A stretch of DNA of 64,000 nucleotides from Azospirillum halopraeferens DSM 3675 (GTDB lineage: Bacteria > Pseudomonadota > Alphaproteobacteria > Azospirillales > Azospirillaceae), in the NCBI RefSeq assembly GCF_000429625.1, contig NZ_AUCF01000009.1, forward strand, positions 1 through 64,000. The letters run 5' to 3'. Of this stretch, positions 56,312 to 64,000 are shown one piece after another (position 1 is the stretch's first letter; the number at the start of each line of letters is the position of its first letter). A program made the position numbers and the translations under genes. The notes below the pieces were generated by a model that was given only the letters and a program-made list of their open reading frames with translations, had not been told where the DNA came from and made no database searches.

Positions 56312-56875
56312 ATGGACATCCAACGTCTTGCCATTCCGGAGATCGCGATCCTCAAGCCGGCCCGTTTCGGCGACTCGCGCGGCTTCTTCTCCGAGACGTA
56401 CAACAAGCAGCGCCTGGCGGAACTGGGCATCGACCTGGATTTCGTCCAGGACAACCACGCCTATTCCGCGGAGAAGGGCACCATCCGCGGCCTGCATTTC
56501 CAGACGCACCCCTTCGCCCAGGACAAGCTGGTGCGGGTGGTGCGGGGCGCCATCCTGGACGTCGCCGTCGACATCCGGCTGGGCTCCCCCACCTACGGGC
56601 AGCATGTGGCGGCGGAGATCAGCGCCGGCGCATGGAACCAGATCCTGGTTCCGGTCGGCTTCGCCCACGGCTATTGCACCCTCACTCCGGACACCGAGAT
56701 CATCTACAAGGTGACCAACTACTACGCCCCGGCGCACGACCGGGGCATCCTGTGGAACGACCCGGCCCTGGGCATCCCCTGGCCGGTGGACGAGGGTGAC
56801 GCGATCCTGTCGGACAAGGATCGCCGCCTGCCGACGCTGGCCGACCTGGCCGATCCCTTTCCGTATCCCGGCTGA
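56312..56875 (+). CDS. rfbC: dTDP-4-dehydrorhamnose 3,5-epimerase
   Basis: A 187-residue cupin epimerase of the dTDP-L-rhamnose pathway. Core motifs are RGFFSETYNKQRLAELG, the substrate loop QDNHAYSAEKGTIRGLHFQ with the catalytic His, RVVRGAILDVAVDIR and FAHGYCTLTPDTEIIYKVTNYY with the catalytic Tyr. Length is normal. First gene of the rightward polysaccharide unit; rfbB and rfbA follow about 5 kb later and rfbD is not in the window. Confidence 0.92.
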   Translation: MDIQRLAIPEIAILKPARFGDSRGFFSETYNKQRLAELGIDLDFVQDNHAYSAEKGTIRGLHFQTHPFAQDKLVRVVRGAILDVAVDIRLGSPTYGQHVAAEISAGAWNQILVPVGFAHGYCTLTPDTEIIYKVTNYYAPAHDRGILWNDPALGIPWPVDEGDAILSDKDRRLPTLADLADPFPYPG

Positions 56876-56881
56876 CGTCCC

Positions 56882-57748
56882 GTGAGCGCTTCGCACCCCA
56901 CCATCGTCATCTCCGCCGACGCACCGCCGCCCCGGTTCCTGGACAGCGCGCTCGGTCCCTTCCGCCTGCTGGTCCGCCACGCCTTCCCGGTCGCGCAGAT
57001 GACCCGGCGGGAGGTGGCGGCGCGCTACCGCGGCTCCGTCGCCGGCGTGCTCTGGTCGTTCGTGCAGCCGCTGCTGATGCTGGGCATCTACACCTTCCTG
57101 TTCGGCTTCCTGTTCCGCCCGCGCGTGGCCACGGCGGCGCCGGTCGATACGGTCGATTTCGCCCAGACCCTGTTCGTCGGCATCCTGCTGCACGGCCTGC
57201 TGGCCGAGTGCATCGGGCGCGCCCCGACGATGATCCTCGGCAACCCCAACTATGTGAAGAAGTTCGTCTTCCCGCTGGAGATCCTGGCCTGGCCGGCGAC
57301 CTTCTCGGCGCTGATCCAGTTCTCCTTCGGCGTGCTGGTGCTGGTGGCCTGGCACCTGGCGAGCCTTCAGGGGATTCCGGCCACGGCCCTGCTGCTGCCG
57401 CTGGTGGTGGCGCCGCTGGCGCTGCTGACGGCGGGCCTGGTGTGGCTTCTGTCGGCGCTGGGCGTGTTCGTGCGCGACGTCGGCCAGGTGATCGGGCTGG
57501 TGGTGACGCTATTGATGTTCACCGCACCGATCCTCTACCCGCTGGAGATCCTGCCCGAAGCGGTGCGTCCCTGGATGTGGCTGAACCCACTGACCCTGCC
57601 GGTGGTGGAAGCGCGCAAGGTGCTGCTGGAGGGGGGGCTGCCCGACTGGACCGCCCTGGGCATCTACGCCGCGGCGGCGTTCCTGGTGGCGTGGGTCGGC
57701 CACTACGTCTTCGCGCGGCTGAAGCGGGCGTTCGCCGATGTCATCTGA
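56882..57748 (+). CDS. wzm: polysaccharide ABC exporter permease (Wzm type)
   Basis: A 288-residue inner-membrane permease of the ABC-2 type with six helices. N-terminal motif QMTRREVAARYRGSVAGVLW and a late PLEILPEAVRPWMWLNPLT are typical of O-antigen and capsule exporters. It starts from GTG six bases after rfbC. The end overlaps the ATPase gene by 11 bases. Moves an undecaprenyl-linked glycan across the inner membrane. Confidence 0.85.
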   Translation: MSASHPTIVISADAPPPRFLDSALGPFRLLVRHAFPVAQMTRREVAARYRGSVAGVLWSFVQPLLMLGIYTFLFGFLFRPRVATAAPVDTVDFAQTLFVGILLHGLLAECIGRAPTMILGNPNYVKKFVFPLEILAWPATFSALIQFSFGVLVLVAWHLASLQGIPATALLLPLVVAPLALLTAGLVWLLSALGVFVRDVGQVIGLVVTLLMFTAPILYPLEILPEAVRPWMWLNPLTLPVVEARKVLLEGGLPDWTALGIYAAAAFLVAWVGHYVFARLKRAFADVI

Positions 57749-59132
57749 TACCGCCATCCGCGTCAGCGGCCTGTCCAAGCGCCATCAGCTCTACAACCAG
57801 CCTCTGGACCGGTTGCGCCAGCGCTTCGCCCGCGACGGCGCGCGCCATTACAAGGAAGTCGTGGCGCTCGACGGCCTCGATTTCGAGGTGCGGCGCGGCG
57901 AGACCGTCGGGGTGGTCGGCCGCAACGGGTCGGGCAAATCGACGCTGCTGCAGATCCTCAGCGGCACCCTGCGCCCCACCGCCGGACGGGCCGAGATCCA
58001 CGGCCGCGTCTCGGCGCTGCTGGAGCTGGGGGCCGGCTTCAACGGCGACTTCACCGGCCGCGAGAACGTCTACATGAACGCGGCGATCATCGGCCTGACG
58101 CGCGAGGAGATCGACGCGCGCATCGAGCGGATCATCGCCTTCGCCGACATCGGCGACTTCATCGACCAGCCCGTGCGCGTCTACTCCAGCGGCATGTACA
58201 TCCGCCTGGCCTTCTCCCTGGCCATCAGCGTCGATCCCGACATCCTGATCGTCGACGAGGCGCTGGCGGTGGGCGACGAGGCGTTCCAGGCCAAGTGCTT
58301 CGCCCGCATCAAGGAGTTCCAGAAGCAGGGCGGCACGCTGCTGTTCGTCAGCCACGACGCCGGGGCGGTACTCCAGTTCTGCAATCGCGCCCTGCTGCTC
58401 GACAGCGGTCGCCTGATCCTGTCGGGCAAGCCCAAGACGGTGATCACCCAGTACCAGCGCCTCCTGTACGCGCCCATGGAGCAACGGGACGCCATGCTGC
58501 AGGAGATCGCTGAGATCCAGGCCATGGAGGACGCCTCCGCCGAGGGCACGGCGGCCGCGCAGCGGGCGGAGCCGGCGTCGGCCGAGCGGGCGGTCACGGT
58601 TGCCGCCGCCCCGGCCGAGGGCGCCGCCCTCTACGATCCCAACCTGGTCTCCAAGGGCCGGCTGGAGTATCCGCCCAACGGCGCGCGCATCCTGGACCCG
58701 CGCATCGAGACGCCCGAGGGCGAGCGGGTGAACGTGTTGCGCCGCGGGCGGGAGTACGTGTTCCGCTACGCCGTGGCGTTCGACGCCGACGCCGACCAGG
58801 TGCTGTGGCTGATGGTGTTCCGCACGCTGCAGGGCTATGCCCTGGGCGGCCAGGGATCGCACCGGCTGTCGCGGTACGAGCCGCACGTGCCCGCCGGCAC
58901 GGTGGCCGAGGTGTCGTTCCGCTTCACCTGCCGCCTGTTCGGTGGCACCTATCTGACCAACTGCGGCGTCACCGCCAGCCATTACGGCGAGCGGCAGTAC
59001 CTGCACCGCGTCATCGACGCCGTGATGTTCCGCGTCGAGGTGGAGCCGGACATGCCGTCCGGCGGCCATGTCGATTTCGGCCTGGAACCGGCCGTCACGT
59101 TCCGGCGCGCCGAGGTGGCGCGGGCGGGGTAG
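57738..59132 (+). CDS. wzt: polysaccharide ABC exporter ATPase with C-terminal glycan-binding domain (Wzt type)
   Basis: A 464-residue ATPase. Walker A GRNGSGKST near 61, signature YSSGMYIRLAFSLA near 154 and Walker B DILIVDEALAVGDE near 170. After an Ala/Glu-rich linker (about 255-300), a beta-sandwich Wzt_C domain spans about 310-455 (TPEGERVNVLRRGREYVFR, VSFRFTCRLFGGTYLTNCG). In E. coli O8/O9a such domains recognise the modified end of the glycan, so the polymer here is probably capped before export. Confidence 0.9.
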   Translation: MSSDTAIRVSGLSKRHQLYNQPLDRLRQRFARDGARHYKEVVALDGLDFEVRRGETVGVVGRNGSGKSTLLQILSGTLRPTAGRAEIHGRVSALLELGAGFNGDFTGRENVYMNAAIIGLTREEIDARIERIIAFADIGDFIDQPVRVYSSGMYIRLAFSLAISVDPDILIVDEALAVGDEAFQAKCFARIKEFQKQGGTLLFVSHDAGAVLQFCNRALLLDSGRLILSGKPKTVITQYQRLLYAPMEQRDAMLQEIAEIQAMEDASAEGTAAAQRAEPASAERAVTVAAAPAEGAALYDPNLVSKGRLEYPPNGARILDPRIETPEGERVNVLRRGREYVFRYAVAFDADADQVLWLMVFRTLQGYALGGQGSHRLSRYEPHVPAGTVAEVSFRFTCRLFGGTYLTNCGVTASHYGERQYLHRVIDAVMFRVEVEPDMPSGGHVDFGLEPAVTFRRAEVARAG

Positions 59133-59225
59133 AGGCCAAATGGCGCATTAACGACCTGCTAGCCATTGCGACGTAGGCTGGACGGTCGAATCCTTTCGAA
59201 TCCGTCGCCAGCCGAGGCCCGTCCC

Positions 59226-60299
59226 TTGCCCGCCACCAGCAACACCGCCTCCCTGTCGCAACGACTCGCCAGCGCGCCGGCCGATTGGCACCGCGACGCC
59301 CTGGCCGAACTGGACGGCGCTTCGGTGCTGGTCACCGGCGGCACCGGGTCGTTCGGACGGCGCTTCGTGGAGACGATCCTGACCGCCGCCCGGCCGCGCC
59401 GGGTCATCATCTTCTCCCGCGACGAGTTCAAGCAGTACGAGATGCAGCAGCATCTCGGCCCGGAATGGGGCAGCCGGCTGCGCTTCTTCATCGGCGACGT
59501 GCGCGACCGGGAGCGGCTGGAGATGGCGATGCGCGACGTGGACCTGTGCGTCCACGCCGCCGCCCTGAAGCACGTCCCGGCGGCCGAATACAACCCCATG
59601 GAGTGCATCCACACCAACGTCTACGGGGCGGAGAACGTGGTGCGCGCCGCCCTGAACACCGGCGTGCGCAAGGTCGTCGCCCTGTCCACCGACAAGGCCG
59701 CCAACCCCATCAATCTCTACGGCGCCTCCAAGCTGGCCTCGGACAAGATCTTCATCGCCGCCAACAACCTGACCGGGTCGCTGGGCACCCGCTTCTCGGT
59801 GGTGCGCTACGGCAACGTGGTGGGGTCGCGGGGGTCGGTCCTGCCGTTCTTCCGCAAGCTGATCGACGACGGGGCGCAGACGCTGCCGATCACCGACGCG
59901 CGCATGACCCGCTTCTGGATCACGCTTCAGCACGGGGTGGAGTTCGTCATCTCCAGCTTCGCCCTGATGCAGGGGGGGGAGATCTTCGTGCCCAAGATCC
60001 CCAGCATGCGGATCGTCGACATGGCCCGCGCCATGGCGCCGCACCTGCCGCACCGGGTGGTCGGCATCCGTCCCGGGGAGAAGCTGCACGAGGTGATGAT
60101 CACCGAGGACGATTCCCGCCAGACCTTCGAACTGGCCGACCGCTACGTCATCGAGCCCGCCTTCACCTTCTGGAGCCACGAGTCCTACGAGAAGCTCGGC
60201 GCCCGCCCGGTGCCGGACGGCTTCCGCTATGCCTCCGACACCAACACCGACTGGCTGGACGCCGACCGGCTGACCGCGCTGCTGGCCGGGACGCCATGA
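59226..60299 (+). CDS. pseB: UDP-GlcNAc 4,6-dehydratase (PseB-like)
   Basis: A 357-residue extended SDR. NADP motif TGGTGSFGRRFVETI; FSRDEFKQYEMQQHLG; HAAALKHVPAAEYNPMECIHTNV; STDKAANPINLYGASK with the catalytic Lys; and a C-terminal segment FWSHESYEKLGARPVPDGF. These match PseB, which makes the first intermediate of pseudaminic acid. I chose TTG at 59226, eight bases after GAGG, because no ATG occurs before the core fold. Overlaps the next gene (ATGA). Confidence 0.85.
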   Translation: MPATSNTASLSQRLASAPADWHRDALAELDGASVLVTGGTGSFGRRFVETILTAARPRRVIIFSRDEFKQYEMQQHLGPEWGSRLRFFIGDVRDRERLEMAMRDVDLCVHAAALKHVPAAEYNPMECIHTNVYGAENVVRAALNTGVRKVVALSTDKAANPINLYGASKLASDKIFIAANNLTGSLGTRFSVVRYGNVVGSRGSVLPFFRKLIDDGAQTLPITDARMTRFWITLQHGVEFVISSFALMQGGEIFVPKIPSMRIVDMARAMAPHLPHRVVGIRPGEKLHEVMITEDDSRQTFELADRYVIEPAFTFWSHESYEKLGARPVPDGFRYASDTNTDWLDADRLTALLAGTP

Positions 60300-61528
60300 C
60301 CGCCGGTGCTCCCTTCCTGCCCTACGGCCGCCAGAGCATCGACGACGACGACATCGCCGCCGTCGTCGCCGTGCTGCGCAGCGACTACCTGACGCAGGGC
60401 CCGATGGTGGAGGCGTTCGAAACCGCGCTCGCCGCCCGGGTCGGCGCCTCCCGGGCGGTCGCCTGCGCCAACGGCACGGCGGCGCTGAATCTGGCCTACC
60501 GGGCGGCGGGGCTCGGCCCCGGCGACGCCGTGGTGGTGCCGGCCATCACCTTCCTGGCGACCGCCAGCGCCGCCCGCCTCGCCGGTGCGGAGGTGGCCTT
60601 CGCCGACGTGGATCCCGACAGCGGACTGATGGGTCCGGACCACGCCCTGGCCGCCATGGCGCGGGCCGAGGCCGCCGGCCTGCGGGTGCGCGCCATCGCC
60701 CCCGTCCACCTCGCCGGGCAGGTCGGCCCCCTGGCGGCGCTGCGCACGCTGGCCGCGGAACGCGGGCTGACGGTGGTGGAAGACGCCTGCCACGCCATCG
60801 GCACCGCCTGGACCGACGGGGCGGGGCGCACCGTCGCGGTCGGCGCGGACGCACCCGGCGTCATCACCGTCTTCTCCTTCCACCCCGTCAAGACCATCGC
60901 GGCGGGGGAGGGCGGGGCGGTCACCACCGGCGACGCTGCCCTGGCGGAGCGCCTGCGCCGGCTGCGCAACCATGGCATGGAACGCGACCCGGCACGGCTG
61001 ACGGTCCGCGACCTGGCGTGCGACGCGGACGGCACGCCGAACCCCTGGGTCTACGAAATGGCGGAGCCCGCCTTCAACGACCGCCTCAACGATCTGCAAT
61101 CGGCCCTGGCGCTCAGCCAGTTGGGCAAGCTCGACGTCTTCACTGCGCGGCGCGCGGCGCTGATGGACGCCTACGCGCGCCATCTGGCGCCGCTGGCGCC
61201 GCTGGTGCGCCCGCTCGCCCGCACCCCCGGCTGCCGGCCGGCCTGGCACCTCTGCGTGGCCCTGGTGGACTTCGCCCGCGCCGGACGCCGGCGCAACGCC
61301 GTGATGGCCGACCTGCGCGCCGCCGGCATCGGCACCCAGGTCCATTACATCCCCGTCCACCGGCAGCCCTATTACCACAGCCGCTACGGCGCCCTGGCGT
61401 TGCCGGGGGCCGAAGACTACTACGCCCGGGCACTCACCCTGCCGCTGTTTCCCGCCATGGCCGACGGCGATCCGGAGCGGGTCGTGACGGAGTTGGGACG
61501 GGCGCTGGCACCGGCGGGTTCCGTTTGA
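60296..61528 (+). CDS. pseC: DegT/PseC-family sugar aminotransferase
   Basis: A 410-residue PLP enzyme. Opens LPYGRQSIDDDDIAAVVAVL and DYLTQGPMVEAFE, typical of PseC. PLP lysine in FSFHPVKTIAAGEGGAV; late motif GTQVHYIPVHRQPYY. PseC aminates the PseB product to UDP-4-amino-4,6-dideoxy-AltNAc. Cotranscribed with pseB. The other pseudaminate genes (pseH, pseG, pseI, pseF) are not in the window. Confidence 0.83.
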   Translation: MTAGAPFLPYGRQSIDDDDIAAVVAVLRSDYLTQGPMVEAFETALAARVGASRAVACANGTAALNLAYRAAGLGPGDAVVVPAITFLATASAARLAGAEVAFADVDPDSGLMGPDHALAAMARAEAAGLRVRAIAPVHLAGQVGPLAALRTLAAERGLTVVEDACHAIGTAWTDGAGRTVAVGADAPGVITVFSFHPVKTIAAGEGGAVTTGDAALAERLRRLRNHGMERDPARLTVRDLACDADGTPNPWVYEMAEPAFNDRLNDLQSALALSQLGKLDVFTARRAALMDAYARHLAPLAPLVRPLARTPGCRPAWHLCVALVDFARAGRRRNAVMADLRAAGIGTQVHYIPVHRQPYYHSRYGALALPGAEDYYARALTLPLFPAMADGDPERVVTELGRALAPAGSV

Positions 61529-61529
61529 A

Positions 61530-61543
61530 TTGGCTTCGGCCAA
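61530..61543. terminator. short UUCG hairpin after pseC
   Basis: TTGGC-TTCG-GCCAA, a 5-bp stem on a stable UUCG tetraloop, two bases after the pseC stop. No U-run follows; it may stabilise the 3' end of the pseBC part of the message. Confidence 0.35.
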
Positions 61544-61609
61544 CGTCTAATGTGCCCGCGCCCTCCCGGGGGTCCTGCTTCGACAGATTGGATCGGTGAG
61601 CGCCGCGAG

Positions 61610-62671
61610 ATGCCCAAGACAGTCCTGATCACCGGCGGTGCCGGCTTCATCGGGTCGGCGGTGATCCGCCACCTCATCGCCGACACCGACGCCCGCGTCG
61701 TCAACGTCGACAAGCTGACCTATGCGGCCAACCCCGCGTCGGTCGCCCATCTCGCCGACCATCCCCGCTACGCGTTCGAGCAGGCGGACATCTGCGACCA
61801 GCACCGCATGGCCCACCTGCTGGAGCAGCACCGCCCCGACGCGGTCATGCATCTGGCGGCGGAATCCCATGTGGACCGCTCCATCGACGGGCCGGGCGCC
61901 TTCATCATGACCAACGTGGTCGGCACCTACGCCCTGCTGGACGCCTGCCTGGCCTACTGGCGCACGCTGGACGACGCGGCGCGGGCGGCCTTCCGCTTCC
62001 ACCACATCTCCACGGACGAGGTGTTCGGCTCGCTGGGCGAGACCGGCCATTTCGTCGAGACCACGCCCTACGACCCGTCCTCGCCCTATTCGGCCAGCAA
62101 GGCGTCGTCCGACCATCTGGTGCGCGCCTGGCACCGCACCTACGGCCTGCCGGTGGTGGTGTCGAACTGCTCCAACAACTACGGCCCCTGCCAGTTTCCC
62201 GAGAAGCTGATCCCGCTGATCATCCTCAACGCGCTGGAGGGCAAGCCGCTGCCGGTCTACGGCCGGGGGACCAACGTGCGCGACTGGCTGTATGTGGAGG
62301 ACCACGCGCGCGCCCTCTGGCTGATCCTCAGCCGCGGCGTGCCGGGGGAATCCTATAACGTCGGCGGCAACAACGAGATGCGCAACATCGACGTGGTGCG
62401 CGCCATCTGCGCCATCCTCGACGAGGTGGCGCCGCCGCTGGCCGTCGGCCCGCGCGAGGGGCTGATCACCCACGTCACCGACCGGCCCGGCCACGACCAC
62501 CGCTATGCCATCGACGCCGCCAAGATCCGTCGCGACCTGGGCTGGGAACCGCGGGAGACCTTCGAAACCGGTCTGCGCCGCACGGTCGACTGGTACCTCG
62601 CCAACCGCGCCTGGTGGCAGCCGCTGCGCGACGGGGTGTATCACGGCAACCGGCTGGGCCTGGCGGGATGA
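61610..62671 (+). CDS. rfbB: dTDP-glucose 4,6-dehydratase
   Basis: A 353-residue SDR of the dTDP-L-rhamnose pathway. NAD motif [34 protein letters not shown]; catalytic triad in [14 protein letters not shown] and [33 protein letters not shown]. Length is normal. ATG at 61610 is the first start giving the standard N-terminus [10 protein letters not shown]. Followed after 75 bases by rfbA. Confidence 0.93.
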   Translation: MPKTVLITGGAGFIGSAVIRHLIADTDARVVNVDKLTYAANPASVAHLADHPRYAFEQADICDQHRMAHLLEQHRPDAVMHLAAESHVDRSIDGPGAFIMTNVVGTYALLDACLAYWRTLDDAARAAFRFHHISTDEVFGSLGETGHFVETTPYDPSSPYSASKASSDHLVRAWHRTYGLPVVVSNCSNNYGPCQFPEKLIPLIILNALEGKPLPVYGRGTNVRDWLYVEDHARALWLILSRGVPGESYNVGGNNEMRNIDVVRAICAILDEVAPPLAVGPREGLITHVTDRPGHDHRYAIDAAKIRRDLGWEPRETFETGLRRTVDWYLANRAWWQPLRDGVYHGNRLGLAG

Positions 62672-62701
62672 CGGGAACTCCTTCGGACGAATAGGACGGT
62701 T

Positions 62702-62718
62702 GCCGGGCACCGCCCGGC
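62702..62718. terminator. hairpin between rfbB and rfbA
   Basis: GCCGGGC-ACC-GCCCGGC, a 7-bp perfect stem 29 bases before the rfbA start, without a U-run. It could modulate rfbA translation or separate the two messages. Confidence 0.35.
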
Positions 62719-62746
62719 TCAAACGATAAGAACACGAGGATCGAGC

Positions 62747-63622
62747 ATGAAGGGGATCATTCTGGCCGGCGGTCTCGGCACGCGCCTGTACCCCGTGACC
62801 CACGTCGTGACCAAGCAGCTCCTGCCGGTCTACGACAAGCCGATGATCTACTATCCCCTGTCGACGCTGATGATGGCGGGCATCCGGGACATCCTGGTCA
62901 TCTCCACACCCCACGACCGGCCGCTGTTCGAACAGCTTCTCGGCGACGGCAACCGCTGGGGCCTGCGCCTCAGCTACGCCATCCAGCCGGAGCCGGCGGG
63001 CATCGCCCAGGCCTTCCTGATCGGCAAGGACTTCATCGCCGGTGAGCCCTGCGCCCTGATCCTCGGCGACAACATCTATTTCGGCCACGGCCTGCCGGCC
63101 ATGCTGCAGGAGGCGGCGGCGCGGCGTGAGGGCGCCACGGTGTTCGGCTATTACGTCAGCGACCCGGAACGCTACGGCGTCGCCACCTTCGACGCCAGCG
63201 GCCGTGCCATCGACATCGAGGAGAAGCCGCAGCGGCCCAAGTCCAACTGGGCCGTCACCGGCATCTATTTCTACGACCACCACGTCACCGCCTACGCCGA
63301 GGCGCTGAAGCCCTCGCCGCGCGGTGAGCTGGAGATCACCGACCTCAACCGCATCTACCTGGAGCAGGGCACCCTGCGGGTGGAGCGCATGGGCCGCGGC
63401 TTCGCCTGGCTGGACACCGGCACCCATGACAGCCTGTTGCAGGCGGGTCAGTTCGTGCAGACGGTGGAGGCCCGCCAGGGCCTGAAGATCGCCTGCCCCG
63501 AAGAGGTCGCCTACCAGATGGGCTACATCGACGCCGACCAGCTCACCCGCCTTGCCGAGCCGCTGCGCAAGAGCGGCTATGGCCAGTACCTGCTGAGCCT
63601 GGTGGACCGCTTCCCCCGCTGA
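62747..63622 (+). CDS. rfbA: glucose-1-phosphate thymidylyltransferase
   Basis: A 291-residue nucleotidyltransferase making dTDP-glucose. Signature [20 protein letters not shown] cut to its core GLGTRLYP, then [38 protein letters not shown] and [17 protein letters not shown]. Full length. ATG follows ACACGAGGAT. Operon with rfbB; followed five bases later by a glycosyltransferase gene. Confidence 0.94.
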   Translation: MKGIILAGGLGTRLYPVTHVVTKQLLPVYDKPMIYYPLSTLMMAGIRDILVISTPHDRPLFEQLLGDGNRWGLRLSYAIQPEPAGIAQAFLIGKDFIAGEPCALILGDNIYFGHGLPAMLQEAAARREGATVFGYYVSDPERYGVATFDASGRAIDIEEKPQRPKSNWAVTGIYFYDHHVTAYAEALKPSPRGELEITDLNRIYLEQGTLRVERMGRGFAWLDTGTHDSLLQAGQFVQTVEARQGLKIACPEEVAYQMGYIDADQLTRLAEPLRKSGYGQYLLSLVDRFPR

Positions 63623-63627
63623 CCCCG

Positions 63628-64000
63628 GTGCATGCCTCGGTCCTCATCCCCGCCAAGAACGGCGGGGCGCTGTTCCGCCGGGTGCTGGAGACGGTGCGCA
63701 CCCAGGCGACGCCCTGGCCGTTCGAGGTGGTGGTGGTCGACAGCGGCTCGACCGACGGCACGGCCGAGGCATGCCTGGGGGTGGAGGGTGTGCGCCTGCA
63801 CCGCATCCCGCCGGCCGAGTTCGGCCACGGCCGCACCCGCAACCTGGGCATCGGTCTGGCCCGCGGCCGTTTTGTCGCCCTGTTGACCCAGGACGCCCTG
63901 CCGGCGAACGAGCGCTGGCTTGCCGAACTGCTCGCCCCCTTTGCCGACGAGTCCGTGGCCGGGGTCTTCGGCCGGCACGAGGCCCACGCAAATGCCGACC
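63628..64000 (+). CDS. glycosyltransferase family 2, N-terminal part
   Basis: The first 124 residues of a GT-A enzyme cut by the window end. Opens VHASVLIPAKNGGALFRRVL from a GTG five bases after rfbA. It has the donor motif VVVVDSGSTDGTAE and a second stretch FGHGRTRNLGIGLARGRFVAL, typical of rhamnosyl- and other GT2 transferases. A role in rhamnose transfer is suggested only by the neighbouring rfb genes. Confidence 0.8.
   Translation, partial: MHASVLIPAKNGGALFRRVLETVRTQATPWPFEVVVVDSGSTDGTAEACLGVEGVRLHRIPPAEFGHGRTRNLGIGLARGRFVALLTQDALPANERWLAELLAPFADESVAGVFGRHEAHANAD

Noticed and set aside
57140..57156. GTCGATACG stretch resembling site 5
   Set aside because: Shares nine bases with site 5 but not the CGCTGAA half; matches common Val-Asp-Thr codons.
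61541..61549. Half of the ATTAGACGTCTAAT palindrome (ACGTCTAAT) after pseC
   Set aside because: One half only, no symmetry, no partition gene near; chance is sufficient.

Overview
The window is GC-rich DNA with dense, overlapping gene pairs, typical of an alphaproteobacterium. The mix of TRAP and tripartite-tricarboxylate importers, TPR-containing glycosyltransferases, a rhizobial-plasmid-type HTH protein and two ParA-type ATPases points to Azospirillum or a relative, probably on a secondary replicon (chromid or megaplasmid). That assignment is inference from gene content. I saw no rRNA, tRNA, insertion sequence or CRISPR array.

1-9.3 kb is organic-acid uptake and sensing: the tail of a TRAP permease, a DctB/DctD two-component pair, then a lactate locus (Fe-S D-lactate dehydrogenase, lactate permease, divergent FadR-type regulator). 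9.3-26.8 kb is a catabolic island. A leftward operon encodes a tctCBA importer, two enolase-superfamily enzymes, a FAH-fold enzyme and a 2-hydroxyacid dehydrogenase; it faces a GntR/FCD regulator across a perfect 18-bp palindrome. The rightward half encodes glycerate 2-kinase, aldehyde dehydrogenase, a ThDP enzyme, a LysR regulator, a class II aldolase-fold enzyme and a TAXI-type TRAP importer. The natural substrate cannot be named from sequence. 26.8-35.9 kb holds housekeeping genes: an MBL hydrolase, sbcDC, a small HTH protein and a P-type ATPase.

35.9-64 kb is mainly cell-surface glycan biosynthesis: galE, an M23 peptidase, two TPR-glycosyltransferases, three other glycosyltransferases, an RTX protein, rfbC, a wzm/wzt-type exporter, pseB/pseC-like genes, rfbB, rfbA and the start of a GT2 gene. 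Embedded in it are an XRE-ParA/ParB partition operon (41.0-42.9 kb), an ACP/acyl-ligase/SDR trio, a DUF1612-type HTH gene and a second ParA-like ATPase with a small partner.

The most striking non-gene signal is a 16-bp motif, consensus CGTNTCAACTTCAGCG. It occurs six times at 14/16 or better, plus one weaker copy, all within 39.1-46.2 kb around parAB. Most copies lie inside coding sequence, in three reading frames, and bring in codons unusual for this genome, so the DNA itself looks selected. I propose it as a centromere-like (parS) array. A second signal is a 123-bp, multi-hairpin intergenic repeat present twice with two differences. One copy is bracketed by two ATTAGACGTCTAAT palindromes at the 3' end of parB.
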